Shown: in pieces, positions 60,519-64,000 of the stretch
Layout of the letters: each line of letters begins with the position of its first letter
How positions within the stretch are numbered: position 1 is the first letter of the stretch
NCBI GenBank assembly: GCA_000702025.1
Contig: JNKJ01000017.1
Coordinates: 62,001-126,000, forward strand
Direction of reading: 5' to 3'
Length of the DNA stretch: 64,000 nucleotides
Source of the DNA: Blautia schinkii DSM 10518
GTDB lineage: Bacteria > Bacillota > Clostridia > Lachnospirales > Lachnospiraceae
Notes under the pieces: model-generated
Seen by the model: the letters and a program-made list of their open reading frames with translations, nothing else
What the model was told of the DNA's origin: nothing
The model's database searches: none
Translations under genes and position numbers: made by a program

Positions 60519-61370
60519 ATGTTAGAGAAGGTCAGTACAATTTTGAGAATGGCGGATGAATGTAATACGGCGGTTATTTCATTTATCTGTATGGATTATA
60601 ACATGGCGTATTCGGTGATTGCTACAGCGGAGAAAACGAACACGCCTGTGTTAGTCATGCTTCTGCCGGAGCATTATGAGAAAAATAATACGATGAATGT
60701 AGGCGGCTTTGCTGCGATGGTGAAAGAATTGGCAGAGTCTGTGAAGGTGCCGGTAGGGCTGCATCTGGATCATAGCTATGATTATGAGTCTGTCATCCGG
60801 TCTATTAAGAAGGGATTTTCTTCTGTAATGATAGACGCCTCGGCTTACGGTCTGGAGGAAAATATCGCTCTTACCAGGAAAGTGACCGAGACAGCGCATA
60901 TTCTTGGTGCAGATGTGGAGGCGGAGATTGGGCATGTAGGTTTGGCCCAGGATTGTGACGGAGATAAGAGCGATTATTATACAAAGGCAGACGCGGCGGA
61001 GCGGTTCTGCAGGGAGACAGAGGTGGATTCTCTTACGATTGCCATTGGAAATGCCCACGGCGTTTATGTGGAGACGCCGCATTTGGACATTGCAAGGCTG
61101 GAGGAGATTAACGCGGCTACGGATGTTCCCCTTGTGCTGCATGGTGGAAGCGGTATTCCTCATGAGCAGCTTGAGATTGCGTTTCGAAAGGGGATTAATA
61201 AGTTTAATGTGGGAACGGAGTTTCTTGGCGTTTACTATGATGCTGTTGCGGAGTATGTACATAACACAGAGGGCGACGGGAGGCCGCTGAAAATGCTGGA
61301 GGTGCCTATGTTTGTGCAGGAGAGGCTCTGTGGGTATTTGGAGGAGAAACTGAAGCTTTCGAGGTTTTAG
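60519..61370 (+). CDS. Class II ketose-bisphosphate aldolase (FBA/GatY/KbaY family)
   Basis: This 283-residue zinc aldolase has the proton-shuttle and metal-binding segment GLHLDHSYDYE, then VEAEIGHVG, AIGNAHGVY and LHGGSGIP, all active-site signatures of class II fructose- or tagatose-bisphosphate aldolases. It cleaves a ketose bisphosphate to DHAP and an aldehyde phosphate. TTAGGAGG precedes the ATG. Placed after the FGGY kinase and DhaK/DhaL pair, it would complete a two-phosphorylation then cleavage route. Confidence 0.9.
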   Translation: MLEKVSTILRMADECNTAVISFICMDYNMAYSVIATAEKTNTPVLVMLLPEHYEKNNTMNVGGFAAMVKELAESVKVPVGLHLDHSYDYESVIRSIKKGFSSVMIDASAYGLEENIALTRKVTETAHILGADVEAEIGHVGLAQDCDGDKSDYYTKADAAERFCRETEVDSLTIAIGNAHGVYVETPHLDIARLEEINAATDVPLVLHGGSGIPHEQLEIAFRKGINKFNVGTEFLGVYYDAVAEYVHNTEGDGRPLKMLEVPMFVQERLCGYLEEKLKLSRF

Positions 61371-61490
61371 GAACATAAGGTTTGAAATTATTTAAAGTCA
61401 CAGGAGTGTGATGCTATCGACAGACAGGTAACTGTATGCTATCATAAGAACATCATTTGAGCGAACATCCACCTTAAAGAGGAGAAAAGA

Positions 61491-62210
61491 GTGCAGAAGA
61501 TGAGCTTAGACAGTAAAATCCTGTTGGTTGACGATGAAAAAGATATTGTTGATTTAATGGAGGAGGTGCTTCGTAAAGAGGGATTTCTTTCCATTAAAAA
61601 GGCCTTTAACGGGTCTGATGCGCTTGAAATCTGCCGGGATTTTCAGCCCGATGTTATTCTTCTGGATATCATGTTTCCGGACATTGACGGGCTGGAGGTG
61701 TGCAGGCAGATTCGAGCGTTTTCTTATTGTTCAATTTTGTTTCTTTCATCCAGAAATGATGACGTGGATAAGATTCTTGGGCTTTCCTGTGGTGGTGATG
61801 ATTATATTACCAAGCCATTCAGCCCGCGTGAGGTGGTATTTCGGATAAAAGCCCAGCTCCGCCGTCAGCAATATCAAACTGCATTTCCAACGGAGAAAGG
61901 GTTGCGTTTGACGGTTGGGCCGCTGTCTGTTGATAAAGAAAGCTGCAGGGCATTTAAAGACGGGCAGGAGATTGAGCTGACAGGACGTGAGTTCCTTTTG
62001 CTTACTTATCTGATGGAAAATGCGGATAAAATCATCAGCAAGGAACGCCTTTATGAGCAGGTTTGGGGAGAGTACAGCAGTATTTGTGATAATACGATCA
62101 TGGTGCATATCCGGCATTTGCGGGAAAAGATTGAAGCTACACCATCTCAGCCGCGGCAGCTGATCACTGTGAAGGGCTTGGGTTATAAGCTTAAAAAGAG
62201 GGCAGACTAG
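61491..62210 (+). CDS. OmpR-family response regulator
   Basis: This 239-residue regulator has a receiver domain with acidic D14/D15 and phospho-acceptor D59 in VILLDIMFPD, then KPFSPRE. It ends in a winged helix (LTGREFLLLTYLMENAD, VHIRHLREKIE, VKGLGYKLK). I chose GTG 61491 because GGAG lies 6 bases upstream; the next ATG would be 15 bases from that site. Its kinase starts at the base after its stop. TTAAGGTT repeats after the kinase gene may be its binding sites. Confidence 0.92.
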   Translation: MQKMSLDSKILLVDDEKDIVDLMEEVLRKEGFLSIKKAFNGSDALEICRDFQPDVILLDIMFPDIDGLEVCRQIRAFSYCSILFLSSRNDDVDKILGLSCGGDDYITKPFSPREVVFRIKAQLRRQQYQTAFPTEKGLRLTVGPLSVDKESCRAFKDGQEIELTGREFLLLTYLMENADKIISKERLYEQVWGEYSSICDNTIMVHIRHLREKIEATPSQPRQLITVKGLGYKLKKRAD

Positions 62211-63623
62211 ATGAAACGGTCAGGTTATCGCACGATATTTCATATTTATTTGATCTTTTTTTTGTCGCTGCTGGGTACGGTTTTGCTTGCGGTGGGGCTT
62301 ATCTTTTTGACCATTACGATTCAAAAGCCGGATGGACGAATGGCAAGAAGTGACTGGCCGAAATTGTTCACGGAGGACTTTAAAGAACAGATTTATTTTG
62401 GGGATTCTGGGCCACAGATTAAACAGGCAGGGATTGCGGATTTACAGGCGCAGGAGATTGGTATACAGATTTTAGATGATTCAGGACTGGAAGTATTCAG
62501 CTATCAAAAACCGGAATATGCCAAGACTGTATATTCGGTTTTAGAATTGTTGGAGCTGAATCAGACAGGCCGCACAGACGATCGTGAAGATACCGCTTTT
62601 ACCGGAATGGTTTCCAATGATGGGGACGAATATGCTTACGTGTTATTTTTTCCTGCCAATGTAAGCAAGGTTACCATGTATCTGAATGGAGAACGGTTTA
62701 CAGGCGGAAAGATGGTGGTTCTTCCGATTTTTGTGGTGCTGTTTTTGCTTATTCTGATAGCAGGTATCCTTTATGGCTTTTTTGCAACGAGGGCGATTAA
62801 GCGGCTCACGATAGCTGTGGAGGAAATTGCAGACCGCGGTTATCTTCCGGTGGAGAATCAAGGGGTTTTTCATGATTTGTACAGTAGTTTGAATACACTG
62901 GACGCGGAAATACGGGCCAGTGACCAGCTTCAGGCACAGACGGAAAAGATGCGGGGAGAGTGGATTGCGAATATTACTCATGATTTGAAAACGCCTCTTT
63001 CTCCGATTAAGGGGTATGCGGAAATACTTGCGGATAATAGCGGGTTAAGTGTGGAACAGTGCAGGCATTACGGGGAAATTATGCTCAAAAATGTTACTTA
63101 TATGGAGGTACTGATGAATGACCTTAAGCTCACTTATCAGTTAGAAAGCGGCATGGTTCCTGTGAAGCGGGAGGAGAATAATATTGTACGGTTCTTGAAG
63201 GAGCTGGTGATAGATATTTTGAATATACCGGAATATGAAAACCGTACAGTTCAGTTTGAGGGAGCGGAGAATCCGATTTCTTTTTTGTTTGACAGTACAC
63301 TTTTTACAAGAGCTTTTCGTAATTTAATCATCAATGCCTTTGTGCATGGGGATGAAAATATGGAGGTTAGCTTAAGGATATCAGTGTCTGGAAATGTATT
63401 GAAAATTGTGGTTGAGGATAATGGGAACGGTATGAAACCGGAGACGGTTGAACATCTTTTTGACCGTTATTACCGGGGGACAAATACAGAGCAGAGCTCA
63501 GAGGGAAGCGGCTTAGGTCTGGCAATTGCCAGGGACATTATTGAGCTGCACGGCGGGACGATTTCTGTTTCCAGTATCCAGGGGGCGGGGACTAAGTTTG
63601 TAATAAAATTTTTACTTTCTTAA
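62211..63623 (+). CDS. Membrane sensor histidine kinase
   Basis: This 470-residue kinase has a helix near residues 8-32, an extracellular sensor of about 130 residues, a second helix (about 165-187) and a HAMP-like linker. The dimerisation domain H-box is ANITHDLKTPLSPIKGY with H257. The ATPase domain boxes are FRNLIINAFVHG, EDNGNGM and GSGLGLAIARD. It pairs with the response regulator just upstream. The sensed signal is unknown, and no target transporter is next to it inside the window. Confidence 0.92.
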   Translation: MKRSGYRTIFHIYLIFFLSLLGTVLLAVGLIFLTITIQKPDGRMARSDWPKLFTEDFKEQIYFGDSGPQIKQAGIADLQAQEIGIQILDDSGLEVFSYQKPEYAKTVYSVLELLELNQTGRTDDREDTAFTGMVSNDGDEYAYVLFFPANVSKVTMYLNGERFTGGKMVVLPIFVVLFLLILIAGILYGFFATRAIKRLTIAVEEIADRGYLPVENQGVFHDLYSSLNTLDAEIRASDQLQAQTEKMRGEWIANITHDLKTPLSPIKGYAEILADNSGLSVEQCRHYGEIMLKNVTYMEVLMNDLKLTYQLESGMVPVKREENNIVRFLKELVIDILNIPEYENRTVQFEGAENPISFLFDSTLFTRAFRNLIINAFVHGDENMEVSLRISVSGNVLKIVVEDNGNGMKPETVEHLFDRYYRGTNTEQSSEGSGLGLAIARDIIELHGGTISVSSIQGAGTKFVIKFLLS

Positions 63624-63659
63624 GGTTAATTAAGGTTGAGTGAACGTTAGATTAAGGTT
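63620..63659 (+). promoter_or_regulatory. Three helically spaced TTAAGGTT direct repeats
   Basis: TTAAGGTT occurs at 63620-63627, 63630-63637 and 63652-63659, offsets of 10 and 22 bases (one and two helical turns). Such direct repeats are typical binding sites of OmpR-type regulators. No gene start follows within the window. Confidence 0.45.
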
Positions 63660-63701
63660 GGCAGTGTATCATTATTTTGATGATAGCTGCCAGCCTTTTT
63701 T
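63656..63701 (+). terminator. Terminator of the 61.5-63.6 kb two-component system
   Basis: GGTTGGCAG (63656-63664) pairs with CTGCCAGCC (63687-63695), with an inner TATCAT/ATGATA stem, followed by TTTTTT. Confidence 0.88.
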
Positions 63702-63704
63702 ATA

Positions 63705-63790
63705 CTAGTGTACTAAACATGAATGTGTCAGTACACTAGGAAAGTACACCAATTTGTTCTATCGTAGGAAAGTACACCAATCTGTTCTAT
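63705..63790. mobile_element. Possible end of an IS21-like or related mobile element
   Basis: CTAGTGTACT (63705-63714) and AGTACACTAG (63730-63739) form a perfect 10-bp inverted repeat. Then two 26-base direct repeats (63737-63762 and 63765-63790) contain AGGAAAGTACACCAAT. A related inverted copy, GGATTGGTCTACTTT, lies at 63932-63946, and small hairpins lie between. Multiple short repeats at an end are typical of IS21-family elements, but no transposase is in the window to confirm it. 63791-64000 holds no gene. Confidence 0.35.
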
Positions 63791-64000
63791 AAGGAAGGAT
63801 ATCACTTGCCTATGATAGAAATACCCTCCGGGGGATGCACACAATGTGCAGAGGAAAGCTGCTTCGCAGCTGTACATTGGCGCACCAAGTGTACAAGTCC
63901 CTCATGAGTAAGGGAGTTAGAAGGCTGAGGTGGATTGGTCTACTTTGGGCTATCATATGAACCATTCGAATCAGTTCCAGTAGAAAGCAGGTGTTAGTTT

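Overview
The window looks like chromosome of a gut-type Lachnospiraceae (Clostridia, Bacillota). This is an inference from several features: moderate GC, strong AGGAGG-type ribosome sites, CUT1 sugar ABC operons that lack an ATPase gene, YesM/YesN-type two-component systems, a Gram-positive Tad pilus locus without an outer-membrane secretin, a class B sortase, and a ZTP riboswitch on formate-tetrahydrofolate ligase. I saw no rRNA, tRNA, CRISPR array or complete transposase gene.

Layout. (1) 1-9.4 kb is an alpha-xyloside locus: the end of xylB, a sensor kinase and AraC-type regulator pair, a sugar ABC transporter (binding protein, strong terminator, two permeases) and a GH31 alpha-xylosidase. 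It ends at a bidirectional terminator facing (2) fhs on the minus strand, which has a clear promoter, ZTP riboswitch and intrinsic terminator. (3) 11.5-18.9 kb carries a small DUF1700 membrane protein, an 1857-residue cell-wall protein built of DUF11-like repeats, and its own class B sortase. (4) 19.0-20.9 kb is a compact overlapping redox module: a thioredoxin-like lipoprotein, a 49-residue CXXC protein missed by length cut-offs, and a polyferredoxin membrane protein. (5) 21.0-26.1 kb is a two-component system plus FtsX-type ABC exporter, likely for envelope stress or peptide resistance. (6) 26.1-30.8 kb is an arabinose locus: an AraR-like repressor with a palindromic operator, arabinose isomerase, and an FGGY kinase that is probably the ribulokinase.

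(7) 31-51 kb is a 20-kb block. It holds a divergent HTH regulator, then a Tad/Flp pilus operon (ATPase, two platform proteins, pilin, minor pilins, prepilin peptidase) running into a signalling set: WG-repeat protein, FHA protein, TPR protein and Ser/Thr kinase with TPRs. It closes with AT-rich YD-repeat and lipoprotein genes that contain frame problems in A-runs. A degenerate copy of the 3' end of the arabinose-locus kinase sits at the far edge (51.14 kb), so the block appears to separate that kinase from its former downstream sequence.

(8) 51.7-61.4 kb is a second sugar locus: a FucA-like aldolase, ROK regulator, rhamnulokinase-like kinase, CUT1 ABC transporter, a DhaK-like protein lacking both catalytic histidines, DhaL, and a class II ketose-bisphosphate aldolase. 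(9) 61.5-63.6 kb is another OmpR-type two-component system. It is followed by helically spaced TTAAGGTT repeats, a terminator, and repeats that look like the end of a mobile element reaching the window edge.

The most novel items are the DhaK-like kinase subunit without its histidines in a ketose pathway, the Tad pilus and Ser/Thr kinase block with its flanking kinase-gene scar, and the TlpA/CXXC/polyferredoxin redox module.
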